DNA of 64,000 bases from Sphingobacterium sp. ML3W (GCF_029542085.1 NZ_CP107036.1:3534001-3598000), one strand, 5' to 3'. Counted from the stretch's first letter, positions 1 to 9,225 are shown. Notes: generated by a model from the letters alone, not told the origin. Numbers and translations are program-made.

Positions 1-132
1 GGTTTTAGAAATAAGTTGATCACATTTGTAAACTGGACCGTGAAGTTCTTCACGAAAAACAGTGGTGTCCGCTTAATCTTCCATAAGTATGATGAACCTA
101 CGCCAGAAGAACAAGCGAAAACGATACAATAA
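1..132 (+). CDS. C-terminal end of a type II NADH dehydrogenase (partial)
   Basis: This is the last 43 codons of an open frame that enters from the left edge and stops with TAA. The tail GFRNKL..FVNWTVKFFTK followed by GVRLIF resembles the membrane-associating C-terminus of Bacteroidota NAD(P)/FAD-dependent oxidoreductases of the NDH-2 type, which pass electrons from NADH to quinone without pumping protons. The aromatic and basic amphipathic stretch fits peripheral membrane binding. The nucleotide-binding domains lie outside the window, so the family call rests on the tail alone. A strong terminator follows, so this gene ends its own unit. Confidence 0.6.
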   Translation, partial: GFRNKLITFVNWTVKFFTKNSGVRLIFHKYDEPTPEEQAKTIQ

Positions 133-183
133 AAGCCGATAAGTAAAGAATTGTAAAAGACAGGGTAACACTGTTTTTTACAC

Positions 184-233
184 AAAAAAAGAATGCTATT
201 ATTCAATGAAAATAATAGCATTCTTTTTTTTTT
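184..233 (+). terminator. Rho-independent terminator after the NADH dehydrogenase
   Basis: A perfect 13-bp stem (191-203 with 211-223, loop 204-210) is flanked by an A run on the left and ten T on the right. The A and T runs can lengthen the helix to about 20 bp. It separates the upstream gene from the mreB operon. Confidence 0.9.
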
Positions 234-544
234 CCACCGCCACTAAAAACGATCGAAAGTTGACCAAAAAAAATATCTGATATTAAAATTTGGCAGCCAC
301 ACCCCATATAGTTGTCAAAGCTACTATCCTGAGGATTTCAGTGCTCATACGGATTGCAAAGAATTCAAAAACACATTTTTAATTTCTGCTTATTATTGCT
401 TCCAATAAAAAATAAGTTCCTGTTAAACGTAACAATTGTAGATTATATTCGTTAAATTTAAAGACAGTTTTTTCCAGATAGAATTTACTTGCAGAATATA
501 GTTTTTTTTGATGTAGAACCTCAAAAAGATTAATTTTTTTTGTG
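234..544. other. Intergenic region upstream of mreB
   Basis: No gene could be supported in this stretch. It is AT-rich with several T runs. One short frame on the minus strand (283-348, 21 codons, starting MSTEILRIV) is open but has no other support. The end nearest mreB carries the promoter element described separately. Confidence 0.5.
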
Positions 545-552
545 TAGGTTTG
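545..552 (+). promoter_or_regulatory. -7 promoter element for the mreB operon
   Basis: TAGGTTTG fits the Bacteroidota -7 consensus TAnnTTTG and lies 33 nt before the mreB ATG. I could not find a clear TTG or TTTG at the usual distance upstream, so the -33 element is weak or absent. Confidence 0.55.
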
Positions 553-585
553 CATATTATTTTAAAATAGCTTAAGGATTAGCAA

Positions 586-1608
586 ATGGGCTTATTTAAT
601 TGGTTTACGCAAGAAGTTGCGATCGACTTGGGTACTGCGAACACCCTGATAATTCATAATGACAAAGTAGTAGTGGATGAGCCTTCTATTGTTGCATTTG
701 ACCGCACCACAAACAAAGTGATTGCCATCGGTCGACAGGCCATGCAAATGGAAGGTAAAACACACGACAATATAAAAACGGTACGACCTTTACGTGATGG
801 AGTAATTGCTGATTTTACAGCCGCTGAACATCTGATTAGAGGGATGGTAAAATTGGTCAACAATGGTAAGAGTTGGTTTTTTCCATCCTTGCGAATGGTA
901 GTCTGTATTCCATCAGGTATCACCGAGGTAGAGAAGAGAGCTGTACGCGATTCTGCAGAAATTGCAGGTGCCAAAGAAGTTTATCTGATCCACGAACCAA
1001 TGGCAGCTGCCGTAGGTATCGGTATCGATGTGGAAGAACCAATGGGTAACATGATTATAGATATTGGTGGGGGTACGACAGAAATTGCGGTCATCGCATT
1101 ATCTGGTATCGTATGTGATCAGTCTATCCGTGTAGCAGGTGACAACTTTGATTCTGATATTGTTCAATACATCCGTAGACAACATAATATCATGATCGGT
1201 GAGCGTACTGCGGAAAAGATTAAAATTGAAGTTGGTGCGGCACTTCCTGAATTACAGGAACCGCCTGCAGATTTTGCAGTTCAAGGTCGTGACCTCATGA
1301 CTGGTGTCCCTAAACAGATTACCGTTTCTTACACAGAAATTGCCCATTGTTTAGATAAATCAATTTCAAAAATTGAAGAGGCCATCTTAAAAGCGCTTGA
1401 AATTACTCCACCCGAGTTGTCTGCCGATATCTATCAAACTGGTATCTATCTAACTGGTGGTGGTGCATTATTACGTGGTTTAGACCGTCGTATTCAAGCG
1501 AAAACAAAACTTCCTGTACACATTGCCGAAGATCCTCTTCGTGCTGTTGTAAGAGGTACTGGTATTGCGCTTAAAAATATTGGTCGATTCAAATTCTTGA
1601 TGCAATAA
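586..1608 (+). CDS. mreB: Rod shape-determining protein MreB
   Basis: This is an actin-like ATPase that forms filaments under the inner membrane and guides the elongation complex during side-wall peptidoglycan synthesis. The 340-residue length is normal for the family. The phosphate-1 motif IDLGTANT is at residues 14-21, the phosphate-2 region IDIGGGTTE at about 159-167, and the adenosine motif LTGGGALLRGLD at about 288-299. The near N-terminal GLFNWF is the amphipathic membrane-binding patch seen in many MreB proteins. It is first in a five-gene collinear operon with mreC, mreD, mrdA and rodA. The ATG follows a -7 promoter box at a suitable distance. Confidence 0.97.
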   Translation: MGLFNWFTQEVAIDLGTANTLIIHNDKVVVDEPSIVAFDRTTNKVIAIGRQAMQMEGKTHDNIKTVRPLRDGVIADFTAAEHLIRGMVKLVNNGKSWFFPSLRMVVCIPSGITEVEKRAVRDSAEIAGAKEVYLIHEPMAAAVGIGIDVEEPMGNMIIDIGGGTTEIAVIALSGIVCDQSIRVAGDNFDSDIVQYIRRQHNIMIGERTAEKIKIEVGAALPELQEPPADFAVQGRDLMTGVPKQITVSYTEIAHCLDKSISKIEEAILKALEITPPELSADIYQTGIYLTGGGALLRGLDRRIQAKTKLPVHIAEDPLRAVVRGTGIALKNIGRFKFLMQ

Positions 1609-1642
1609 TTAGCGTTCGATAATTAACAAGATTTTATTAAAG

Positions 1643-1674
1643 AGCGATATAATATGCAAAATTATTATATCGCT
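1643..1674 (+). other. Hairpin between mreB and mreC
   Basis: An 11-bp perfect stem (1643-1653 with 1664-1674) with a 10-nt loop lies in the 92-nt gap between mreB and mreC. No T run follows, so it is unlikely to be a full terminator. It could stabilise the mreB transcript end or lower expression of downstream genes relative to mreB. Confidence 0.45.
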
Positions 1675-1700
1675 TGCTTATTAAATACCCACGATAAAAA

Positions 1701-2543
1701 ATGAGAAACCTTTGGTTATTCCTGAGACGATATAATGCATTCTTTTGGTTTATCCTATTTTTTGGATTCTCATTATTTTTGATTATCACCAACAATTCGT
1801 TTCAACGCAACTCTGTGTTAAATTCGTCCAACAGTGTAATTGGTAACCTTTATGCAAAGGTAAATTCGTGGAAAAGCTACTTACATCTAGGTGAGACAAA
1901 TGATGCTTTAGCTAAAGAAAACGCGCAGTTACGGAAAGACCTTCAGGCCTATAAATCAACGGATAGTATTAAGATCGGACCAGTACCGGTCATGGATAGC
2001 AGTGAATTTGGGCGTTACCAATTTATTATTGCAAATGTAATCAACAACAGTATCCATCAAAAAGCGAATACAATCACGTTGGATAGAGGTAGTAAAGATG
2101 GTATTGAAAAAGGCATGGGTGTCATTGCTCCAAACGGAGTCGTTGGTATTGTATTAAATGTTTCGCCTAATTTTTCCACTGTGCAATCATTATTACACCC
2201 TGATACCCGTATATCGGTCACCTTGGGCCGTAGTGAGATCTTTGGTTCCTTAGTATGGGGTAACAACATCGATTATCGCGCAGCTACGGTTAAGGAGATT
2301 CCAAATCATATCAAAGTAAACAAAGGCGACAAAGTCTATACTTCAGGGTATTCGGGGCATTTTCCAAAAGGTATTTTTGTGGGAACAGTTATTCAAACGG
2401 GTATTTCGTCTGGAGACGCATTCCTGGATCTACGCATTCTTTTAAGCACCAATTTCTCTAATCTACAACATGTATATGTAGTAAAGGATTTATTAAATAA
2501 TGAATTAAAAACATTGGAGGAATCGACTAAAGACAATGGCTAG
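1701..2543 (+). CDS. mreC: Rod shape-determining protein MreC
   Basis: MreC is a bitopic inner-membrane protein whose periplasmic part scaffolds the elongasome and activates the PBP2-RodA pair. The sequence has a cytoplasmic N-terminus, one hydrophobic segment at about residues 13-31, a coiled-coil stretch at about 60-90 (ETNDALAKENAQLRKDLQAY), then the beta-rich MreC domain with the typical GSKDGIEKGMGVIAPNGVVG motif near residues 130-150. The length of 280 is normal. The end overlaps the mreD start by 8 nt, which points to translational coupling. Confidence 0.95.
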   Translation: MRNLWLFLRRYNAFFWFILFFGFSLFLIITNNSFQRNSVLNSSNSVIGNLYAKVNSWKSYLHLGETNDALAKENAQLRKDLQAYKSTDSIKIGPVPVMDSSEFGRYQFIIANVINNSIHQKANTITLDRGSKDGIEKGMGVIAPNGVVGIVLNVSPNFSTVQSLLHPDTRISVTLGRSEIFGSLVWGNNIDYRAATVKEIPNHIKVNKGDKVYTSGYSGHFPKGIFVGTVIQTGISSGDAFLDLRILLSTNFSNLQHVYVVKDLLNNELKTLEESTKDNG

Positions 2544-3054
2544 GATTTTAATATTTAATTTTATTCGATTTATAGTCTTGATTGGAATGCAGGTATTTTT
2601 GTTCCAAAATATTGGCTATTATAACCTGGTTGCAGCGTTTCCTTATATTTTATTTATCTTTTTGCTGCCGACCGGAACACCCAATTTTCTGGTTTACCTG
2701 ATTGCTTTTCTAACAGGCTTGACAGTTGATTCCTTTTACGATACATTGGGGGTCAACACCGCCGCATGCGTGGCTTTGGCTGCATTCCGAATTTTCTTTA
2801 TGAAGATCACTCTTGAAGTAGAGGAACGGGACTCATTTCTTACACCAATGTTGGGGTTGATGAATGTAAGATGGTTTTTCTCTTATATCTTTTTTGGTAC
2901 ATTGATTCATCATACATTCCTGTATCTACTGGAATCTTTCTCTTTCCAACATATTCAATACACACTGCTCAGTATTGTTTTAAGTTGTATATTTACGGTA
3001 ATTATTATGCTGTTATTTAGCATATTATTCTACAAAAAGAAAGATCGATTGTAG
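2536..3054 (+). CDS. mreD: Rod shape-determining protein MreD
   Basis: MreD is a small polytopic inner-membrane partner of MreC and MreB. This 172-residue protein is almost entirely hydrophobic, with about five predicted membrane segments and a short basic tail (FYKKKDRL). Family members are poorly conserved, so the assignment rests on hydrophobic profile, size and its invariant position between mreC and mrdA. The start lies inside the 3' end of mreC (8-nt overlap). Confidence 0.9.
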   Translation: MARILIFNFIRFIVLIGMQVFLFQNIGYYNLVAAFPYILFIFLLPTGTPNFLVYLIAFLTGLTVDSFYDTLGVNTAACVALAAFRIFFMKITLEVEERDSFLTPMLGLMNVRWFFSYIFFGTLIHHTFLYLLESFSFQHIQYTLLSIVLSCIFTVIIMLLFSILFYKKKDRL

Positions 3055-3081
3055 TAGATCGGTGAATAGAAATTTATTTCT

Positions 3082-5064
3082 ATGAATAGTTTTTTTGCTC
3101 GCAAGTACGTCGTTTCCGGAATCTTTGTTGCCATCGCGCTGACTTTGGTTGCCCGCCTATTTTATTTACAGATCATCGACGATTCCTATATACATTCAGC
3201 CAACAGCAATGTCATGCGGAAGGTCATCGTTTACCCTGCAAGGGGTGTTATTTTAGACCGCAAAGGAAAAGTATTGGTACAAAATGAACCTGTATACGAC
3301 CTGATGGTTACGCCTCGCGAGGTCAAGGAGATTGACACTGCTTTGTTTTGTAAATTAATTGATATTGACAAAGAAGGCTTTATTAAACGGATGGATAAGG
3401 CTCGTGCCCATTCCCCATACAGGGCATCAATTTTTGAAAAACAACTATCCGTCCGGACTTGGGCACAATATCAAGAATATCAATATCAGTTTCGTGGATT
3501 CTATGTACAGAAGAGAACCATTAGAAGCTATCCTGATAGTATTGCAGCTCAATTTTTGGGTTATGTTAGCGAGGTAAACGATAAAGATATTGAACGATCC
3601 AATGGGTTTTACCGAAGTGGTGACTATATTGGAAGAAGTGGTGTTGAACGTTCCTACGAAGATCTGATCCGCGGTAAAAGAGGAGTCAACAATTTGATGG
3701 TGGATGCGCTGAATCGTCCCAAGGGAATATTTATGGAGGGGAAATATGATACCTTAGCCGTTGCCGGTGAAGGATTAGTTTCTTCCTTAGATAAGGATCT
3801 CCAAATATTAGGTGAAAGTTTAATGAAAAATAAGCTCGGCTCTATTGTTGCCATTGAACCTGCAACGGGGGAAATTTTGGCCTATATAAGTAGCCCGAGT
3901 TATAACCCCAATCTGATGGTAGGTCGACAAGTTGGCAATAATTATATGAAATTATTGAATGACGAAACCAAGCCCCTTTTTAACCGTCCTATTCAAGCCT
4001 CGTATCCTCCAGGATCCGTTTTTAAGGTTGTTTCAGCCCTGACAGCACAGCAAGCTGGCGTTATTGACCGAAACACCGTATTTTTCTGTCCACATGGTTA
4101 TAGCTATGGTGGCGGACGCGGTTGGATGGGATGTACCCACTACCACGGTTCGACCACTTTACAGCGTTCTGTAGCAGTATCCTGTAATACCTATTATGGT
4201 TTTACCTACGCCAAAATGATCGATGGACGGGGCCTCTCAGGTCCAAAAGCCTACGACCTATGGCGCAATGCAACCACACAGTTTGGAATCGGCCACAAAT
4301 TGGGAATAGATCTACCAGGGGAAAAACCGGGATTATTGCCCACATCGGAGTTTTATACAAAACGATATGGCAATGACAAATGGCGTTCAAGTTTCAATAT
4401 ATCCTTATCCATTGGTCAGGGAGAGATGGGTATAACACCACTGCAAATGGCCAATATTATGGCTATTGTAGCCAACAAAGGTTTTTACTATAGACCACAT
4501 CTCATCAAGGGTATAGGTGCGCAAAAAATCGCTAAAAAGGAATTTACAGAAAAGATCAGCGCTGGGGTAGATGAAAAATATTATCCTGTAGTCATCCAGG
4601 GGATGAGCGACGCTGTCAACACACCTGAAGGAACAGCTTGGTCGAATCGTATCCCAGGTATTGAAATGTGTGGAAAAACAGGGACGGCACAAAATCCACA
4701 TGGAGAAAATCACGCGGTATTTTTTGCATTTGCACCACGGGAAAATCCGAAAATTGCCATTGCAGTATTTGTTGAAAATGCTGGTTATGGCGGAACTTGG
4801 GCTGGCCCAATAGCCAGTATGATGGTTGAAAAATACCTGAAGGATACCATTACGGCACCAAAATATATTCAGGATCGGATCTATAAAGCAAACTTTCTTC
4901 CTGCACCAAAGAAGGTAATAGATCCCAAAAGTAAAGATGTCAAGAAAGCGGATTCGATCAAATCAAAAACAGATACTGTTAAATCAAAACGACAATTAGC
5001 GGCATTGGTAAAACCAAAAGAAACAATTGTTCACCATAGTGAGGTAAAAAGAAGATATGAATAA
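3082..5064 (+). CDS. mrdA: Penicillin-binding protein 2 (elongation transpeptidase)
   Basis: This is a class B PBP that cross-links peptidoglycan during rod elongation. An N-terminal membrane anchor sits at about residues 9-27. The pedestal domain begins near VIYPARGVILDRKGKVL. The transpeptidase domain has the active-site SxxK in PPGSVFKVV (about residue 312), the SxN motif as SCN (about 369) and KTGTAQ (about 531). A Lys- and Ser-rich tail of some 50 residues follows the catalytic domain. Its end overlaps rodA by 8 nt, consistent with matched production of the polymerase-transpeptidase pair. Confidence 0.96.
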   Translation: MNSFFARKYVVSGIFVAIALTLVARLFYLQIIDDSYIHSANSNVMRKVIVYPARGVILDRKGKVLVQNEPVYDLMVTPREVKEIDTALFCKLIDIDKEGFIKRMDKARAHSPYRASIFEKQLSVRTWAQYQEYQYQFRGFYVQKRTIRSYPDSIAAQFLGYVSEVNDKDIERSNGFYRSGDYIGRSGVERSYEDLIRGKRGVNNLMVDALNRPKGIFMEGKYDTLAVAGEGLVSSLDKDLQILGESLMKNKLGSIVAIEPATGEILAYISSPSYNPNLMVGRQVGNNYMKLLNDETKPLFNRPIQASYPPGSVFKVVSALTAQQAGVIDRNTVFFCPHGYSYGGGRGWMGCTHYHGSTTLQRSVAVSCNTYYGFTYAKMIDGRGLSGPKAYDLWRNATTQFGIGHKLGIDLPGEKPGLLPTSEFYTKRYGNDKWRSSFNISLSIGQGEMGITPLQMANIMAIVANKGFYYRPHLIKGIGAQKIAKKEFTEKISAGVDEKYYPVVIQGMSDAVNTPEGTAWSNRIPGIEMCGKTGTAQNPHGENHAVFFAFAPRENPKIAIAVFVENAGYGGTWAGPIASMMVEKYLKDTITAPKYIQDRIYKANFLPAPKKVIDPKSKDVKKADSIKSKTDTVKSKRQLAALVKPKETIVHHSEVKRRYE

Positions 5065-6322
5065 TCAAAAAAATAGTTTCTTTGGAAAAATAGATTGGTT
5101 AACAATCATACTCTGGCTTTCACTCTGTCTGATCGGTCTATTTAATATCCGTGCGGCTGTATTTAATCCGGAAATGCCTGGTTTTTTCACTTTAGGCACC
5201 AACTATGGAAAGCAGTCACTCTACCTGATCTCAGCGATTATCCTCGGCATATCCATCTTGATTATCGATGCCAAATTTTTCAGTTCGGCCTCACCCATAT
5301 TTTATGGTATAACAGCCATACTCCTTGTCATTGTTTTGGTTGTCGGGCGAAATGTCGGCGGGAATCAGGCCTGGATTGATTTGGGATTTTTCAGGTTACA
5401 ACCCTCCGAGTTTGCCAAGCTATCCACCTGTCTGTTGCTGGCCAACTTTCTAAGTGCGCAGAGTAATAAAGCCCCAACTATGCAAACACTGGCTATGGGT
5501 GCAGGTATTGTACTATTTCCTGTATTCCTGGTTATGCTGCAGCCCGACACCGGCTCTGCACTTGCTTTCTTTTCGCTAATTTTTGTCTTTTACCGCGAAG
5601 GCTATGTAAACAATGAATTACTGATTTTTGGAGGCCTATGTATCTTACTTTTTGTTTTAGCTCTGTTATTCAATCCATGGATTCTTATTTTAGTCTTGGC
5701 GGCTATTATCGGATTTTTTATGTGGAGCTTCCGAAAGAAGAGAAAATATATTATTAATCTAAGTATCCTTTTTGCAGCCTGCACCGCATTTATATTATGT
5801 GTGGATCTGGTTTACGACCACGTATTACAACCGCATCAACGTGACCGAATCGACATCATTTTGGGTAAAACAGAAGACCTCAAAGGAAAGGGTTATAATT
5901 TGAACCAGTCCAAAATTGCCATAGGGTCAGGCCAATTTTGGGGAAAAGGCTATTTGCAGGGAACGCAGACCAAATATAACTTTGTTCCCGAACAAAGCAC
6001 TGACTTTATCTTCTGTACGGTTGGTGAAGAATGGGGCTTTGTAGGTTCGGTAACATTAATTGCTATCTATCTCACACTGCTCTTGCGTATCATCCATATT
6101 GCAGAACGACAGCGTTCGGCTTTTGCCCGAATCTATGCCTACGGCGTGGCCTCTATCCTATTTTTTCACTTGTTTATCAATATCGGAATGACCATAGGAA
6201 TTATCCCTGTCATCGGGATTCCATTGCCTTTTGTCAGCTATGGAGGTTCTTCACTCTGGAGTTTCACGATACTACTCTTTATCATGCTAAAATTTGACTC
6301 CAACAGGAAAGGAGTTGTTTAA
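5057..6322 (+). CDS. rodA: Rod shape-determining protein RodA (SEDS glycosyltransferase)
   Basis: RodA is the SEDS-family peptidoglycan polymerase that works with PBP2. The 421 residues contain about ten membrane segments. Family motifs are visible: LQPSEFAKL (about 115-123), MLQPDTGSAL (about 160-169), VPEQSTDFIFCTVGEEWGF in the large external loop (about 313-331), and the C-terminal GIPLPFVSYGGSS (about 389-401). It is the last gene of the mre operon. The next gene is convergent and only 28 nt away, with no clear terminator between. Confidence 0.96.
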   Translation: MNNQKNSFFGKIDWLTIILWLSLCLIGLFNIRAAVFNPEMPGFFTLGTNYGKQSLYLISAIILGISILIIDAKFFSSASPIFYGITAILLVIVLVVGRNVGGNQAWIDLGFFRLQPSEFAKLSTCLLLANFLSAQSNKAPTMQTLAMGAGIVLFPVFLVMLQPDTGSALAFFSLIFVFYREGYVNNELLIFGGLCILLFVLALLFNPWILILVLAAIIGFFMWSFRKKRKYIINLSILFAACTAFILCVDLVYDHVLQPHQRDRIDIILGKTEDLKGKGYNLNQSKIAIGSGQFWGKGYLQGTQTKYNFVPEQSTDFIFCTVGEEWGFVGSVTLIAIYLTLLLRIIHIAERQRSAFARIYAYGVASILFFHLFINIGMTIGIIPVIGIPLPFVSYGGSSLWSFTILLFIMLKFDSNRKGVV

Positions 6323-6350
6323 TACACATGTGGCACTGGGAGATATTTTT

Positions 6351-7205
6351 CTAAATTCTTTCCAGTACCAGTTGAATAGCTTTTTCCACGACCGCTTCAG
6401 GATTCGGCGAAAATTCTCCTGCTACCCTACTCGCTAAAATGGCATTTATGGACAGGGCCTGATGGCCAAACATTTTCGCCAAAGCATAGATACCCGCAGT
6501 TTCCATTTCCAGATTGGTCAAACGAAAATTGTTATGCTTAAATGAATTTACCAAAGGAATCAAATCTGGAATCGTATTATCTGACCGCAGACAACGCCCT
6601 TGTGGTGCATAGAATCCCGGTGCCGTTAATGTCATTCCTTTTGGCAGATCAAAAGCAATTCGGTCCAATAAACGCTCTCCGGACCTTGCTACATAAGGTT
6701 TTAAACTCAATTGTGGAAAATACCGAATTAAAGCCTGCTGGATATTCAGTTCAATCTCATCGTAAGGCTTTTGGTAGAATTGCATCAACGCATCAAAGCC
6801 AACCCCATATTCCGAAGCCAGTATACTTCCCATTTCAACATCCGTCTGTACAGCACCAGAAGTACCGATACGAACGATATCCAAAGAGGTCAGCTCGCTT
6901 TTCACAACCTTATGCTGAAAATCGATATTCACCAACGCATCCAATTCATTCAATACTATATCAATATTGTCTGTACCTATCCCTGTAGAGATCACGCTCA
7001 GCCGTTTAGTCCCAATATATCCTGTATGGGTGATAAACTCACGCTTTCCCTTTTTGAGTTCGATACGATCAAAATATTTTGACACCTTGGTCACACGGTC
7101 TGGATCTCCTACCGTAATGATCGTATGGGCTAAATCTTCTGGCATTAAATTCAAATGGTAAATACTTCCATCTGAATTTAAAATGAGTTCTGAATTGTTT
7201 ATCAT
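6351..7205 (-). CDS. Nucleoside phosphorylase (purine/uridine phosphorylase family)
   Basis: This is a phosphorolytic nucleoside-cleaving enzyme of the PNP_UDP_1 superfamily, acting in nucleoside salvage. The N-terminal phosphate-binding motif TVGDPDRVTKVSKYFDRIE is clear, followed by SVISTGIGTDN and the late motif LEMETAGIYALAKMFGH, which contacts ribose and base. A longer frame begins at 7232, but I chose the ATG at 7205. Its ATG overlaps the TGA of the upstream gene as ATGA, and this removes nine unconserved residues. The substrate (purine or uridine) cannot be told from sequence. Confidence 0.85.
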   Translation of the reverse strand: MINNSELILNSDGSIYHLNLMPEDLAHTIITVGDPDRVTKVSKYFDRIELKKGKREFITHTGYIGTKRLSVISTGIGTDNIDIVLNELDALVNIDFQHKVVKSELTSLDIVRIGTSGAVQTDVEMGSILASEYGVGFDALMQFYQKPYDEIELNIQQALIRYFPQLSLKPYVARSGERLLDRIAFDLPKGMTLTAPGFYAPQGRCLRSDNTIPDLIPLVNSFKHNNFRLTNLEMETAGIYALAKMFGHQALSINAILASRVAGEFSPNPEAVVEKAIQLVLERI

Positions 7206-7819
7206 ATCGTTCTTAAATAATTCAATTGACAACCTTCAATTTTCGAAAAACGTTCCACGACACGGTTTACCTGCATTTTCCGTACCTCAAATTCCAGATA
7301 GCAATTATTGTCAAATTCCTGCTTTTCGATTTCCAGTCCTTCTTCCTTAATAATACGCATAACATCATTCATATTTAGATAATCAAAGGTCAGCCCATAG
7401 CTATCATTCACCGTTCGTTCGATTATCTGAACTTGATCCAAGGCATCCTGCGTAGCCGATTTATAAGCATTAATCAAGCCTGGTACGCCCAACAGTGTTC
7501 CACCGAAATAACGAACAACAACGACGATTATATTTGTAATATCTGCCGAGAGCAAAGCATTTAAAATAGGACGCCCTGCGGTGCCAGAGGGTTCACCGTC
7601 ATCGTTTACGCGAAATACATTACGATCCGGAGTCAGCCGATAAGCCCAGCAGTGGTGTCTTGCTTTTGGATGTAGGGATTTCACCTCCTGTAGCAGATCT
7701 TTTAATTTCTCCTCAGATTTAAAAGGAAATGCATAGGCAATAAATTTGCTTCCTTTATCTCTAAAAATTCCTTCATAGTTTGCACCGATCGTTCGATAAG
7801 TATCTTCAAATAAACTCAC
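7202..7819 (-). CDS. IMPACT/YigZ family protein
   Basis: This is a YigZ-type protein of the IMPACT family, whose bacterial members have two ferredoxin-like folds and no settled biochemical role. The N-terminal domain holds the signature DDGEPSGTAGRPIL and VVVVRYFGGTLLGVPGL. The C-terminal DUF1949-like half follows. The open frame runs up to 7879, but the GTG at 7817-7819 overlaps the TGA of the upstream gene as GTGA and gives 205 residues, close to the family length of about 200. That start is therefore preferred. It is in a leftward operon with tight overlaps at both ends. Confidence 0.87.
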   Translation of the reverse strand: MSLFEDTYRTIGANYEGIFRDKGSKFIAYAFPFKSEEKLKDLLQEVKSLHPKARHHCWAYRLTPDRNVFRVNDDGEPSGTAGRPILNALLSADITNIIVVVVRYFGGTLLGVPGLINAYKSATQDALDQVQIIERTVNDSYGLTFDYLNMNDVMRIIKEEGLEIEKQEFDNNCYLEFEVRKMQVNRVVERFSKIEGCQLNYLRTI

Positions 7820-8688
7820 TGATATGCGATAATTAAAACTGAAATAATGGAAAGAACTATCCCCAGGTAATTCAACCATGAGAGTCTTTCTTTAAAAAAT
7901 AACACACCCACCAAAGCACCCAACGAGATAACACCAATATTCATTCCAGTAAATACAATGGAAGGATTCTCGGGTAATGCCCGATGTGCTTTCATATAAA
8001 ATAATATATTACAAAAATTGAAAGCGCCTAAAATCAGGCCATAGACGACAGCTTTACCTGAAAAGCTCTGTTTTTCAACAAAGATAAAATAGCCTAATAA
8101 ACCAAATGCGATCAGCATGGCCATGACAAAGATAATAAACATCGAACTGACATAAGGTATCGTCACATGCAATGCCACCTGTTTAAAAAGGATATCAATA
8201 ATCCCCATACCAATAAAAACAAGCAATGGGTAGAGACTATTTTTATATCCAGTATTTGACAGGGTTACTGTAGGGAGAGATTTTCGCCAACCGATGGAAC
8301 ATATTATCGCCAATAGACCTATCCCTATCCCCAACAGTTTATTTCCCTGTAGCTTTTCGTGGAATAAAAAAAACGCTGCCAGTAAGGGAATAAATAAAGA
8401 TAGTCGTTGGGCTACCTCCGTTTTTACCAAACCACTATAACGGATAGATAGCGCAATAAATACAAACATCCCCGGTAATAGTACAGCCAGTGTTGCATAC
8501 AACGGGAATGGTAAGGCATCCCAGCTAATTTCTTTTATTTCGGGTCGTAATATAAAGTAGGTCAAAGCAACTGCCATAGGATAATTCCAGACGATTACTT
8601 GTTTTGTTTCTACGCCATACTGTTTTGCCAATTTTAATAATACGGCTACAGTGACGCTGCAGATAACACTTATGAGGACAAAAATCAT
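7816..8688 (-). CDS. EamA/DMT family transporter
   Basis: This is a membrane protein of the drug/metabolite transporter superfamily, 290 residues with about ten hydrophobic segments in the usual two five-helix repeats. The C-terminal repeat ends with FFKERLSWLNYLGIVLSIISV, typical of EamA domains. The substrate is unknown. The gene is 15 nt after the nuclease and overlaps the IMPACT gene by 4 nt. Confidence 0.85.
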   Translation of the reverse strand: MIFVLISVICSVTVAVLLKLAKQYGVETKQVIVWNYPMAVALTYFILRPEIKEISWDALPFPLYATLAVLLPGMFVFIALSIRYSGLVKTEVAQRLSLFIPLLAAFFLFHEKLQGNKLLGIGIGLLAIICSIGWRKSLPTVTLSNTGYKNSLYPLLVFIGMGIIDILFKQVALHVTIPYVSSMFIIFVMAMLIAFGLLGYFIFVEKQSFSGKAVVYGLILGAFNFCNILFYMKAHRALPENPSIVFTGMNIGVISLGALVGVLFFKERLSWLNYLGIVLSIISVLIIAYQ

Positions 8689-8703
8689 TATTCTGTTACT
8701 AAA

Positions 8704-9180
8704 TTATTTCCAAAGCCCACGCTTAGCCTGACGTGCCTGTCGTTCTAATTTTACAAAAAAATCAGCATACTGAACATTCGGCGTCAAGGTGTAAGTCACA
8801 GCATAGCCCTGCGCTACCAACTCCGCGTTAACAAATTTCTCCCTAAGATACACATAAGCTAGAAGTCTTCCATAACGATCTTTTTTACCAACATCAAATA
8901 CCAGCTTCACATTCTTTCCGGTCAACATAGTTTTTAGATATTCTTTTGCCTCCACGCCATAGTAACCAATTTCCTTTCGTGCTGTTCTCCTTGTTTCGGG
9001 AGCATCAATCCCAATCAATCGTACCCGTTCGCCTTTTTTACTACCATTTTCAATCACAAAGGTATCGCCATCAATTACCCGTCGCACCTTCACATACCGC
9101 TCCTCCCCTTTATAAGAAAAACCTAAAAACAAGAGACAGATGATAGTGGCACTCACTAAAAAATTAAATCGCTTTAGCAT
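8704..9180 (-). CDS. Thermonuclease family protein (SNase-like), exported
   Basis: This is a staphylococcal-nuclease-fold enzyme that would cleave DNA or RNA with calcium. The domain shows VRRVIDGDTFVIENG, VRLIGIDAPET and DVGKKDRYGRLLAYVYL, carrying the expected Asp, Arg and Glu residues. The N-terminus from the chosen ATG (9180) is basic then hydrophobic (LKRFNFLVSATIICLLFLG), a signal peptide or anchor. A longer frame reaches 9264, but that extension would cover the promoter elements at 9197-9225, so the downstream ATG is preferred. It leads the leftward operon. Confidence 0.88.
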   Translation of the reverse strand: MLKRFNFLVSATIICLLFLGFSYKGEERYVKVRRVIDGDTFVIENGSKKGERVRLIGIDAPETRRTARKEIGYYGVEAKEYLKTMLTGKNVKLVFDVGKKDRYGRLLAYVYLREKFVNAELVAQGYAVTYTLTPNVQYADFFVKLERQARQAKRGLWK

Positions 9181-9196
9181 AAAAATTACATTTGGG

Positions 9197-9225
9197 CAAA
9201 GGTAATAAAATACTTTTTCAGCAAA
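9197..9225 (-). promoter_or_regulatory. Promoter of the nuclease-EamA-IMPACT-phosphorylase operon
   Basis: Reading leftward, TTTG (9222-9225), a 17-nt spacer and TACCTTTG (9197-9204) match the Bacteroidota -33/-7 pattern. Transcription would start near 9190, about 10 nt before the ATG at 9180. Confidence 0.7.

Noticed and set aside
7206..7232. Longer N-terminus for the nucleoside phosphorylase
   Set aside because: The ATG at 7205 overlaps the upstream TGA as ATGA and the extra nine residues precede the family core without support.
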